Shown here: piece by piece, positions 1 to 7,875 of the stretch | Position numbering within the stretch: position 1 is the stretch's first letter | How the letters are laid out: each line of letters starts with the position of its first letter | From: Desulfobacterales bacterium | Lineage (GTDB): Bacteria > Desulfobacterota > Desulfobacteria > Desulfobacterales > Desulfobacteraceae | Length of the DNA: 24,058 nucleotides | NCBI GenBank assembly: GCA_022361135.1 | Contig: JAKSBM010000928.1 | Location: 1 to 24,058 of the forward strand | Direction: 5' to 3' | Made by a program: the position numbers and the translations under genes | The notes under the pieces: generated by a model | Database searches by the model: none | What the model saw: the letters and a program-made list of their open reading frames with translations, nothing else | What the model was told of the DNA's origin: nothing

Positions 1-899
1 GCCAACCCCGGAATATGGATGGTATAGAACAAAAAGGTCAGCTTAAGGTGGCGACCATAGGTGTCGGAATATTTGCCCAGGATATGGCGGGGGACGGCCC
101 GGACCTTTTTAACAAACTCCCGGAAGCCGGTGAGTTCAATCAAGGCCCGGCCCAGGTCGGCGTCCTGGGAATCGTATCGACTGGAAAGGGTCTCCAATTT
201 TTCCTGCCAGGCCTGGATCCGGGCATGGGAGACCGGGTCCAGGATCTCCATGAGTTCCGGCCCCAGAATAAGATCCCCCATGGTGTCCTGCATCCATTGC
301 ACCGGGTCGTCCTGGGAGAGCCAATAGGAAAAGGTAAGGCCGTAATAGCGCATGAGGACCTGGTTCTGCACCCGGGCCAGGGCCGGGGGAATATCACCAC
401 CGGCATCCAGGACCAGGGCGGCCAGTTTGTCCGGCTGGTAATAGCTCTGGACAAAATATTGGAACCCATCCCCATCCAGGCCAAGGGTCCGCTCCAGGCC
501 CGCCTCCAACACATCCCAGAAGGGGGTGTCCTGGTCCTTGGCTTCCTTGGCGATCTGGTGGAAGAGGACCATGAGGTTGTCGGCGGCCGGGGTACAATCC
601 CCGGAGTCCCGGTTGGCCTCAAAGGCCAGAAAGAGAATGTCCACATAGGTGGCCAGGGCCCGTCCCCCCTGGGGGGCGTCCTTGTAGAGGTAGAAATAAT
701 GGAGGCTGAAATGACGGGCTTCGCCCACGATGAATTCCCAGTTTCGATAGGGATGGGATAATTCCTTGAGAAAGGTCTCCATGCGATTGAGGATCCCCAC
801 GTACCCTTGAAAAACCTCCATGAGAAACTGATATCTGACATCAATGGACACATCTGCCCGGGTATCGGACAGGTTCACTTCAAGGGCCTTGGACTTCAC
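1..899 (-). CDS. Partial gene, N-terminal ~299 residues; possibly the N-terminal region of a PEP/pyruvate-binding (pyruvate phosphate dikinase-like) protein
   Basis: The minus strand reads open from a GTG at 899 to the left edge with no stop, so the gene is cut by the window. The GTG is chosen because GAGG lies 7 bases upstream and an in-frame TGA sits only four codons before it. The protein is soluble, largely helical and rich in aromatic residues, with no signal peptide or membrane segment. It begins VKSKALEVNLSDTRADVSID and contains ELSHPYRNWEFIVGEARHF near residue 47. From memory, this style of N-terminal region occurs in long deltaproteobacterial proteins that carry PEP/pyruvate-binding dikinase domains further on. 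Those domains would lie outside the window, so the name is tentative; the reading frame is well supported. The frames on the opposite strand here are shadows, low in complexity and rich in Gly and Pro. Confidence 0.6.
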   Translation of the reverse strand, partial: MKSKALEVNLSDTRADVSIDVRYQFLMEVFQGYVGILNRMETFLKELSHPYRNWEFIVGEARHFSLHYFYLYKDAPQGGRALATYVDILFLAFEANRDSGDCTPAADNLMVLFHQIAKEAKDQDTPFWDVLEAGLERTLGLDGDGFQYFVQSYYQPDKLAALVLDAGGDIPPALARVQNQVLMRYYGLTFSYWLSQDDPVQWMQDTMGDLILGPELMEILDPVSHARIQAWQEKLETLSSRYDSQDADLGRALIELTGFREFVKKVRAVPRHILGKYSDTYGRHLKLTFLFYTIHIPGL

Positions 900-1159
900 A
901 ACATAACCTCATTGATCGCACCCCTTTCCAAGCCCTGGCGCGGGCCGGATCCGGAAGGGGTCTGGTATTTGGAAAACGCCTGCAAATATTAGGTAGTTTA
1001 TTCACTTTTCCCAGCTTTGTCCATGACAATCCGGAGCTGTGTTTTTTTTTACACAATATGATATTTTTTCCCCATTCCAAGGCTTTTTCAGCCCCTGTTT
1101 TTATGCTATTCTCGCTCCCGCGTCTGTGATTTCTGATACTGAACCTGAGGATATGAATA
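900..1159. other. Divergent intergenic region before the hybrid kinase
   Basis: These 260 bases separate the truncated minus-strand gene from the kinase operon and are AT-richer than the genes on either side. They include a run of T residues around 1040-1050 flanked by a short TGTGT/ACACA inverted pair. No good plus-strand sigma-70 promoter was found. GAGG at 1147-1150 lies 9 bases before the kinase ATG and is its likely ribosome binding site. No RNA gene was recognised. Confidence 0.4.
995..1023 (-). promoter_or_regulatory. Candidate sigma-70 promoter for the truncated minus-strand gene
   Basis: On the minus strand TGGACA (1023-1018) and TAAACT (1000-995) are 17 bases apart, roughly 95 bases upstream of the GTG at 899. 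Each hexamer matches the consensus at four or more positions. The call rests on pattern alone and is weak. Confidence 0.25.
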
Positions 1160-4100
1160 ATGAAGCGGTTTGCAGACCTGAAAATTCGACCCAAGATTTT
1201 AACCTTGTTGATCACCACCGGGCTTCTCCCTCTTCTGGCTGCCAGCTTCTACGGCAGTTCCCTTTCGGCCAGGGCCCTGATGGACAAATCCTTTTCCCAG
1301 CTCACCTCGGTTCAAACCATTCGAACCGGGCAATTGGAAACGGATTTCCAGCGCCGGATTAAGGAGTTGAAAATGCTGGCCGCCAACGGCCAGACCCGGG
1401 ATTTTGTCCACCGCCTCACGGCCTTTTCACGGGAAGCAGACTTTTCTCCGGACCTGGACAATTACATTGAAATCTCCAAGCTCTATGCCCCGGCCCTGGA
1501 GCGATTTATCCTTTCCTACGGCTGCCAGGACCTGAAAATCTTCGATGCCAAAGAGGGCAAGCTGCTCTATTCCCATGAAGCCCGGGCGCCCCTGTGGCAG
1601 AAGATAGGCCAGACCCACTATGCCGGAACCGGCATGGCTCGGGCATTTGAAACCGTCCGCAAAACCCGCAGGGGTACCCTGGTGGATTTTGAACCCTTTG
1701 CCCCGGCCCACAATGCGGAAACCGCATTCTTTGCCCAGCCCATCATCGATACCCGGGGGGACATTGCCGCCGTGGCCGTGGTCCAGATCGGACCATCCTT
1801 CATCGACAAAATCATGGAATCCCGCAAGGGCATGGGGGAAACCGGAGAATCCTATATCCTGGACTGGGATCCGGAGGCCCAGAAATTTGAACTGCGCTCG
1901 GCCATGAAAACCATGGGCCAGGGCCAATTCGTCATCGGCCACACCATTCCCCAGAACCTGGGATATTGGCTGGCCGCCGTGGAAAAGGGCTATGTTGGTG
2001 GCAGCGGCACCTACCGGGACAGTTCGGGCAAGGAAATTCTGGCCGCCTTCAACCGGCTGAACATCCCCGGTCAGGACTGGTATCTCATTTCCAAAATCGA
2101 TCGCCATGAAGTGGAAGGGCCGGTGCGAGCCATCATGTGGAAAACCATTTTCCTTTCCGCCAGCCTGGTACTGGTCATTGGCGTGGGCTGTTTTTTCCTG
2201 GCCCGGGGGCTCACCCGTCCCATCATCGAAGACGTGGAATTTGCAAAGGCCATTGCCCGGGGTGAATACGACCGCCGCCTGGAACTGGACCAACGGGATG
2301 AACTGGGCCAGCTGGCCCGGGCATTGAACCACATGACCCAGACCCTGGGGGAAATGGATTGGCTCAAACGGGGCAAGGAAGGATTGGACGATGTCCTGCG
2401 CGGGGATATCGATGATAAGGAATTGGGGCGCCGCTTCATCAAATACATGGCCCGGCACATCGACGCCCAGATGGGAGCCCTTTACCTGAGGCGGGGTAAG
2501 GAACTTCAACTCACGGCCAGCTATGCCTTCAGTGACCGGGAGGGCAATTTCAACACCATTGCCCTGGGCGAAGGTCTGGTGGGTCAGGCGGCTTTGGAAA
2601 ACCAATCCCTCTGCTTCTACGATGTCAAGGACCATGCCCCGGACATCCACTACGGCACGGGCCGGAGGAAGGCGCGGGCATACATGGCGGTTCCCCTTAG
2701 TTTTGAGGACAAACTCATGGGGGTTTTCCTCCTGGGGGCCATGGAAGAATTCAGCCCCATCCAACGCCGTTTCATTGAACAGAATGCCCCCAATGCCGCC
2801 ATTCTCTTCAATGCGGCCAAATCCAGGAAAACCATCCAACGCCTCCTGGCCCAGGCCCGGGAACAGCACGATGAGCTGACCCAGCAAAACCAGGTCCTGG
2901 AGGAACAGACCCTGGCCCTCAGGGAAAGTGAATCCAAACTCCAGCGCCAGCAGGAAGAACTGCGGGTAACCAACGAGGAATTGGAAGAACAGACCCGGGC
3001 ACTGAAGCAATCGGAGGAAGAGCTCCAGGAACAGCAGGAGGAGCTGCGGGTAACCAACGAAGAGTTGGAGGCCCGGACCCAGGCCCTGGAAAAACAAAAA
3101 TCCCACATCAAAGGAAAAAACCAGGAATTAATCCAGGCCCAGGAGGGTATCCAGAAAAAAGCAGAAGAATTGGAGGTGGCCAGCCGATACAAATCCGAAT
3201 TCCTGGCCAACATGAGCCATGAACTCCGCACCCCCCTGAATGCCATTCTCATCCTTTCCCAGATCCTGTCGGCCAACAAGGAGGGCAACCTCACGGAAAA
3301 ACAGGTGGAATCGGCGGCTGCCGTGCATTCCAGCGGCGAGGATCTGCTCACCCTGATCAATGAAATCCTGGACCTTTCCAAGGTGGAGGCGGGCAAGGTG
3401 GAACTCCAGGTGGCCCCCCTGAACCTGGCGGACCTCACCCGGGATCTGGAGCGGATTTTCCAGGACCAGGTCCGTGAAAAGGGGCTGGAATTTCAGATCC
3501 AGGTGGGGGAAACCATCCCGGCCCGTTTGACCACCGATGGCCTGCGCCTCCAGCAGATCCTGAGGAATCTGATCACCAATGCCGTGAAATTCACCCCCCA
3601 GGGCAAGATCCGACTCGCCATCACCCGGCCCAGTGATGCGGATCTCCAGGGAAGTCCCCTGGATCCGGAAACCAGTGTTGCCCTGTCCGTCACCGACGAG
3701 GGCATCGGTATTTCACCGGAGCACCAGACCCATATTTTCGAAGCCTTTCACCAGGCCGACGGCAGCACCAGCCGGACATACGGCGGCACCGGACTGGGCC
3801 TGTCCATTTCCCGGGAGTTGGCCAAACTCCTGGGGGGATTCATCCGGTTGGAAAGCAAGGAGGGCAAGGGCAGCACCTTTACGGTGGTCATCCCCCAGAC
3901 CCTGGCGGACCAGCCACCCATGGCCGAGGCTCCGCCTGAAACACCCCGGCTCGCCCCGCCCCTGCAAGGTCCCCCGGCCGGCCCCCGGGTGGAGGACGAC
4001 CGCAAGACATTGTCCCAGGGGGAGGCCTGCTTGCTCATCATCGAGGACGATCCCCACTCGGCCCGGGTCATGCGGGATTTTGCCCGGGACCGGGGATTTA

Positions 4101-5188
4101 AATGCCTCATTGCCGGCAACGGGGAAACCGGCCTGGAGCTGGCCCAAACCCATCTGCCCAGCGCCATCATCCTGGACATCGGCCTGCCCGGCATCAACGG
4201 TTGGACCGTTCTTGAGCGGTTGAAAACCACCCCTGAACTCCGCCACATCCCCGTCCACTTCATGTCTGCGGACGATGCCAGTCTCAATGCCATGCGCATG
4301 GGAGCCGTGGGCTTCCTCACCAAACCGGTGACCCTGAAAAAGGTGGAGGACACCTTCAAGCGCATCGAACAGATCATCACCCGGCCCGTTCGCAAACTTC
4401 TGGTGGTGGAAGACGACCAAAACCAACAAAAGAGCATCTGCGACCTCATCGGGGGCGGGGATGTGGAAACCCTGGTGGTGGAAACCGGAGAACAGGCATT
4501 CCAGGCCCTGTCCGACCAGCACGTGGACTGCATGGTCCTGGACCTGGGCCTGGCGGACATGTCCGGATTCGACCTTTTGGAAAAGCTGCGTAAAAGCCAA
4601 ATCGGGGCCACCATCCCCGTCATCATATACACCGGCCGGGACCTGACCCCCGGGGAAGACAAAACCCTGAGAAAATATACGGAAAGTATCATCATCAAAG
4701 GGGTCCGATCCCCGGAACGCCTTTTGGAAGAGGCCGCCCTCTTCCTCCACCGGGTGGAAAACCAACTCCCCCGGGACAGGGAAGCCCTGGTGAAAATGGT
4801 CCAGGACAAGGAGGCCGCCCTCCATAATAGGAACATCCTCCTGGTGGACGACGACATGCGCAACGTCTTTGCCCTCTCCTCGGTGCTGGAGGAAAAGGGG
4901 GTGAATGTTCTCATTGCCCGGGACGGGGCCGAAGGGGTGGAGATGGTCCAAAAAAACCAGGACATCGACCTGGTCCTCATGGATATCATGATGCCCCGCA
5001 TGGATGGATACGAGGCCACTGCCACCATCCGAAAAACCCACAGGGAGCTGCCCATCATCGCCCTCACGGCCAAGGCCATGAAGGGGGACCGGGACAAATG
5101 CATGGCGGCCGGGGCCAGTGACTACCTGGCCAAACCCGTGGACACGGCCAAGCTGATTTCCATGCTCCGGGTATGGCTGTCGGACTAG
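1160..5188 (+). CDS. Hybrid sensor histidine kinase: Cache-HAMP-GAF-coiled coil-HisKA-HATPase-three receivers
   Basis: This 1342-residue membrane sensor kinase should autophosphorylate on His and pass phosphate to receiver Asp residues. Visible parts in order are: a first membrane helix at about residues 12-32; a periplasmic Cache-like region to about 325; a second membrane helix at 329-349; HAMP to about 400; a GAF-like domain at about 430-560; a coiled coil at about 565-675; HisKA with HELRTPLNAI (phospho-acceptor H687); and an ATPase domain with DEGIGIS and GGTGLGLSIS. Three receivers follow, with likely acceptors D1006 (ILDIGLPG), D1128 (MVLDLGLAD) and D1275 (LMDIMMPRMDG). Receiver 3 has the full TAKAM...LAKPVD signature, whereas receiver 2 diverges around its lysine (IIIKG). 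The gene leads a tight operon with the CheR and GGDEF genes, 18 and 16 bases apart. The periplasmic ligand is unknown. No cheB, cheA or chemoreceptor is nearby. Confidence 0.93.
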   Translation: MKRFADLKIRPKILTLLITTGLLPLLAASFYGSSLSARALMDKSFSQLTSVQTIRTGQLETDFQRRIKELKMLAANGQTRDFVHRLTAFSREADFSPDLDNYIEISKLYAPALERFILSYGCQDLKIFDAKEGKLLYSHEARAPLWQKIGQTHYAGTGMARAFETVRKTRRGTLVDFEPFAPAHNAETAFFAQPIIDTRGDIAAVAVVQIGPSFIDKIMESRKGMGETGESYILDWDPEAQKFELRSAMKTMGQGQFVIGHTIPQNLGYWLAAVEKGYVGGSGTYRDSSGKEILAAFNRLNIPGQDWYLISKIDRHEVEGPVRAIMWKTIFLSASLVLVIGVGCFFLARGLTRPIIEDVEFAKAIARGEYDRRLELDQRDELGQLARALNHMTQTLGEMDWLKRGKEGLDDVLRGDIDDKELGRRFIKYMARHIDAQMGALYLRRGKELQLTASYAFSDREGNFNTIALGEGLVGQAALENQSLCFYDVKDHAPDIHYGTGRRKARAYMAVPLSFEDKLMGVFLLGAMEEFSPIQRRFIEQNAPNAAILFNAAKSRKTIQRLLAQAREQHDELTQQNQVLEEQTLALRESESKLQRQQEELRVTNEELEEQTRALKQSEEELQEQQEELRVTNEELEARTQALEKQKSHIKGKNQELIQAQEGIQKKAEELEVASRYKSEFLANMSHELRTPLNAILILSQILSANKEGNLTEKQVESAAAVHSSGEDLLTLINEILDLSKVEAGKVELQVAPLNLADLTRDLERIFQDQVREKGLEFQIQVGETIPARLTTDGLRLQQILRNLITNAVKFTPQGKIRLAITRPSDADLQGSPLDPETSVALSVTDEGIGISPEHQTHIFEAFHQADGSTSRTYGGTGLGLSISRELAKLLGGFIRLESKEGKGSTFTVVIPQTLADQPPMAEAPPETPRLAPPLQGPPAGPRVEDDRKTLSQGEACLLIIEDDPHSARVMRDFARDRGFKCLIAGNGETGLELAQTHLPSAIILDIGLPGINGWTVLERLKTTPELRHIPVHFMSADDASLNAMRMGAVGFLTKPVTLKKVEDTFKRIEQIITRPVRKLLVVEDDQNQQKSICDLIGGGDVETLVVETGEQAFQALSDQHVDCMVLDLGLADMSGFDLLEKLRKSQIGATIPVIIYTGRDLTPGEDKTLRKYTESIIIKGVRSPERLLEEAALFLHRVENQLPRDREALVKMVQDKEAALHNRNILLVDDDMRNVFALSSVLEEKGVNVLIARDGAEGVEMVQKNQDIDLVLMDIMMPRMDGYEATATIRKTHRELPIIALTAKAMKGDRDKCMAAGASDYLAKPVDTAKLISMLRVWLSD
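2942..3109 (+). repeat. Two 84-bp tandem units inside the kinase coiled coil
   Basis: The units at 2942-3025 and 3026-3109 encode 28-residue (four-heptad) repeats, both containing QQEELRVTNEELE. A more diverged third unit lies just before, reading EQHDELTQQNQVLEEQTLAL. The codons for LRVTN are identical in both copies, which suggests recent duplication rather than convergent coiled-coil bias. The repeat sets the length of the signalling helix between the GAF domain and HisKA, and units of whole heptads keep the helix register. Confidence 0.8.
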
Positions 5189-5206
5189 GGCAAAAAGAGC
5201 TGAACC

Positions 5207-6040
5207 ATGACACCCATCACCCCGGACCAAAACCTGGAAATTCAACTCCTGCTGGAGGCGGTCCACCGGAAATACGGATATAATTTCAAGGAGTATGCGG
5301 ACAAGCATACCCAAAGGCGCTTACAGCACCGGCTCTACATGGATGGTTTTGACAATTTCAGCCAGATGATCCACCGGGTGATCCACGACCGGGATTTTTT
5401 CACCACCCTGCTCACGGATCTCTCCATCAATGTGACGGAAATGTTCCGGGACCCGACGTTTTTCCAACAAATCCGCCGGGACATCATCCCCCTGCTCCAG
5501 ACCTATGCCTATGTGAAAATCTGGCATGCCGGCTGCTCCACGGGCCAGGAGGCCTACTCCATGTCCATCCTCCTGGAAGAGGCGGGCATGAAGCAACGCT
5601 CCCAGATCTATGCCACCGACTTCAACGAAGTGGTTCTCCGCCGGGCCCGGGAGGCCATCTATCCCCTGGATGTCATGAAAACCTATACCACCAATTACCA
5701 ACTGGCCGGGGGAAGCCGGGAGTTTTCCGATTATTACACCGCCGATTACGACCATGCCATCCTGAAAAAGGTCCTCAGGGAAAAGGTGGTCTTCTCTGCC
5801 CACAACCTGGTCACGGACACGGTTTTCGGGGAAATGAACCTCATCTTTTGTCGCAATGTTTTGATCTATTTCAACACGGAGTTGAAAAACCGGGTCCTCC
5901 AATTATTTTCCGACAGCCTCTGCCCCGGGGGCTATCTCTGCCTGGGCTCCCGGGAAACCTTGAAATTTTCCCAGGTGGCGGACCAGTTTGAAACCCTGTC
6001 CGAAACCCACCGAATCTACCGAAAAAAAAGGTCTGCCTGA
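5207..6040 (+). CDS. CheR-type protein-glutamate O-methyltransferase
   Basis: This 277-residue protein matches CheR in length and layout. An N-terminal helical domain (about 1-90) includes RRLQHRLYMDGFDNF. A SAM-binding domain follows with WHAGCSTGQEAYS at residues 106-118, then ATDFNEVVLRRAREAIY and FCRNVLIYF. CheR enzymes transfer methyl groups from S-adenosylmethionine to glutamates of chemoreceptors. Here there is no chemoreceptor, CheB, CheA or CheW nearby. The partner is the hybrid kinase 18 bases upstream, whose long Glu/Gln-rich coiled coil is a conceivable substrate; that is inference. CheR genes beside multi-receiver hybrid kinases are known from other Proteobacteria, usually together with CheB. 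No cheR symbol is given, because the role is probably not classical chemotaxis. Confidence 0.9.
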   Translation: MTPITPDQNLEIQLLLEAVHRKYGYNFKEYADKHTQRRLQHRLYMDGFDNFSQMIHRVIHDRDFFTTLLTDLSINVTEMFRDPTFFQQIRRDIIPLLQTYAYVKIWHAGCSTGQEAYSMSILLEEAGMKQRSQIYATDFNEVVLRRAREAIYPLDVMKTYTTNYQLAGGSREFSDYYTADYDHAILKKVLREKVVFSAHNLVTDTVFGEMNLIFCRNVLIYFNTELKNRVLQLFSDSLCPGGYLCLGSRETLKFSQVADQFETLSETHRIYRKKRSA

Positions 6041-6056
6041 CCCATAAGGATATGCC

Positions 6057-7043
6057 ATGCAAAACATTCCCATTCTCATCGTGGATGACCGGCCGGAAAA
6101 CCTGCTCACCCTGGAGCAGCTTCTCTCCTGTCCGGAACTGGACATCATCCGTGCCGATTCCGGGCCGGCCGCCCTTGAAAAAACCCTGGACCATTCATTT
6201 GCCCTGATCCTTTTGGACGTCCAGATGCCGGGCATGGACGGCTATGAAACCGCCGCCCTGCTCCGGGGCAGCCAGCGGACCAAATCCATCCCCATTATCT
6301 TCATCACCGCCTCCAGGAAGGAAGAAGCCAATGTTTTCCGGGGATACGGCAGCGGTGCCGTGGATTACCTGTTCAAACCCCTGGAACCCCATGTGCTCAT
6401 GTCCAAGGTGAAAATTTTCCTGGAACTCCACTGCCAGCGCCTTCTCCTGGAGGAAAAAACCCGGCAATTGGATGCCAAGGTGGTGGAATTGGAAACCCTG
6501 AAACAGGAGCTGGAGGAGTCCAACACCAAGCTGAGGCGTCTTTCTTCCGTGGACGGCCTCACCGACCTGCCCAACCGCCGCTTTTTCGATGAAACCCTGC
6601 AACGGGAATGGAACCGGGGACTGCGCACCCGGAAACCCCTCACCCTGATCCTGGCCGACATTGACCATTTCAAGGCCTACAATGATTTCTACGGCCATGT
6701 GCTGGGGGATGAATGTTTAAAACGGGTGGGACAACAATTGCAGGAGACCCTGTTCCGGGACATGGACAGCGTGGCCCGGTATGGCGGGGAAGAATTTGTG
6801 GCCATCCTCCCGGAAACCGATCTCGCCGGGGGGGAAATCGTGGCCCAGCGCATGCTCAGGGACATTGTGGCCCTGAAGTTGCCCCACCACCCGTCCCCCA
6901 CGGTCCCATGGGTCACGGTGAGCCTGGGCATCTCAACCATGGTGCCCAGACCGGAGAGCTCGGCCACCCATCTGGTTGAAAATGCCGACCGGGCCCTCTA
7001 CTTCTCCAAGGCTTCGGGACGGAATACCTACCACCTGGATTAG
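6057..7043 (+). CDS. Response regulator diguanylate cyclase (receiver-GGDEF, PleD/WspR-like)
   Basis: The 328-residue protein has a receiver at about 1-122 with acidic pocket D10/D11, phospho-acceptor D54 (LLDVQMPGMDG) and FKP lysine motif. A coiled coil at about 125-165 joins it to a GGDEF domain starting near SSVDGLTDLPNRRFFDE. The active-site GGEEF is at residues 243-247. An intact inhibitory I-site, R234-D-M-D237, lies five residues before it. Both sites look functional, so it should make cyclic-di-GMP from two GTP when phosphorylated and be limited by product. AAGGA six bases before the ATG supports the start. It is the last gene of the operon; the hybrid kinase upstream is the obvious candidate phosphodonor. 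Its stop is one base from the stop of the convergent pncA. Confidence 0.93.
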   Translation: MQNIPILIVDDRPENLLTLEQLLSCPELDIIRADSGPAALEKTLDHSFALILLDVQMPGMDGYETAALLRGSQRTKSIPIIFITASRKEEANVFRGYGSGAVDYLFKPLEPHVLMSKVKIFLELHCQRLLLEEKTRQLDAKVVELETLKQELEESNTKLRRLSSVDGLTDLPNRRFFDETLQREWNRGLRTRKPLTLILADIDHFKAYNDFYGHVLGDECLKRVGQQLQETLFRDMDSVARYGGEEFVAILPETDLAGGEIVAQRMLRDIVALKLPHHPSPTVPWVTVSLGISTMVPRPESSATHLVENADRALYFSKASGRNTYHLD

Positions 7044-7044
7044 G

Positions 7045-7716
7045 TCAGAACGAACCCCTTCCCTGCCACTGGGGCAGGCGGGGCCAGATTTCTATTCCGG
7101 CTTCAGCCATTTTTTCCAGGGCCTGGCCCGTGGTGTCCGGGGCCACCCCCGGGGAGAATTCCTCCACCACAGCAGTGCGATACCCCAGTGCATGGCCATC
7201 CTCGGCCGTGGCCCGGACGCAATAATCCATGGCCAGCCCAAGGACAATGAGGGCGGTGATATCCATCTGCTTCAAACAGGACTCCAAAGCCGTGGGCTTG
7301 CGGCCGTCGTCAAAGAACCCGGAATAGGAATCAAAGGCCGGATCCATGCCCTTCTGAACCACGGCATCAAAGAGTTCCCGGTCCAGGATTAAATCGGCAT
7401 TGGCCGTTCCCTGGATGCAATGGGGGGGCCACATGATCTGGGTCCGGTCCCCCAGCTCCAACAGTTCAAAGGGGGCCTTGCCCGGAGTATTGGTGTAAAA
7501 GGAGATGTGATCCGGGGGGTGCCAGTCCTGGGTGGCGATGATGGGGTATCCCCTTTGTTTCAAAAACCGAATCGCAGCATCCAATTGATCCAGCCATGGC
7601 CCATCGGCGCCGTCCACGGCCAACGCCCCATGGCGGGCCGGGGTAAAATCACCCTGGATGTCCACCACCAAAACCGCAGTTGTGTCGGGATCGAACCCGT
7701 TTTTTATGCCATTCAC
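7045..7716 (-). CDS. pncA: Nicotinamidase
   Basis: The protein hydrolyses nicotinamide to nicotinate and ammonia, the first step of the deamidating NAD salvage route. From a GTG at 7716 it is 223 residues long. The isochorismatase-fold signatures are clear: catalytic triad D19 (VVDIQGDF), K122 (QKGMDP) and C166 (MDYCVRATA), with metal ligands D64, H66 and H70 in TQDWHPPDHISF. The frame stays open to an ATG at 7803. The GTG is preferred because AAGGA lies 7 bases upstream, the extra 29 residues are basic and unlike the family start, and a promoter-like sequence lies inside that extension. It is divergent from pncB, whose product uses nicotinate. The main doubt is the start. Confidence 0.9.
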   Translation of the reverse strand: MNGIKNGFDPDTTAVLVVDIQGDFTPARHGALAVDGADGPWLDQLDAAIRFLKQRGYPIIATQDWHPPDHISFYTNTPGKAPFELLELGDRTQIMWPPHCIQGTANADLILDRELFDAVVQKGMDPAFDSYSGFFDDGRKPTALESCLKQMDITALIVLGLAMDYCVRATAEDGHALGYRTAVVEEFSPGVAPDTTGQALEKMAEAGIEIWPRLPQWQGRGSF

Positions 7717-7750
7717 ACGCTTTTCCTTTTCTTTTTGGAGATTTGAGCGT

Positions 7751-7779
7751 ATTTTACGGAGGCTAAATTCGGCATTCAA
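7751..7779 (-). promoter_or_regulatory. Candidate sigma-70 promoter for pncA
   Basis: On the minus strand TTGAAT (7779-7774) and TAAAAT (7756-7751) are separated by 17 bases. This predicts a leader of about 30 bases before the GTG at 7716, and it supports that start over the ATG at 7803, which would lie upstream of transcription initiation. This is pattern evidence only. Confidence 0.4.
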
Positions 7780-7809
7780 CCGGAAAAAGCCCACAGCCGC
7801 CATTGTCCA

Positions 7810-7839
7810 TGTACAAAATCGCCCCCAATGTTATATGAT
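7810..7839 (+). promoter_or_regulatory. Candidate sigma-70 promoter for pncB
   Basis: TGTACA (7810-7815) and TATGAT (7834-7839) are 18 bases apart and about 37 bases before the pncB ATG. The -10 matches five of six consensus bases and the -35 four of six. It lies back to back with the candidate pncA promoter, so one regulator could act on both genes. No operator was identified. Confidence 0.35.
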
Positions 7840-7875
7840 CAAAGGCGTAACAGACTTAACCCAAAGGAAGTTTTT

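Noticed and set aside
15..761. Open plus-strand frame of 248 codons at the left edge
   Set aside because: It is the antisense shadow of the truncated minus-strand gene, rich in Gly, Pro and Val with no domain. The minus frame has normal composition, a GTG start and a ribosome binding site.
3713..5314. Open minus-strand frames of 450-530 codons opposite the receivers of the hybrid kinase
   Set aside because: High third-position GC keeps antisense frames open in this genome. The kinase receivers are unambiguous on the plus strand.
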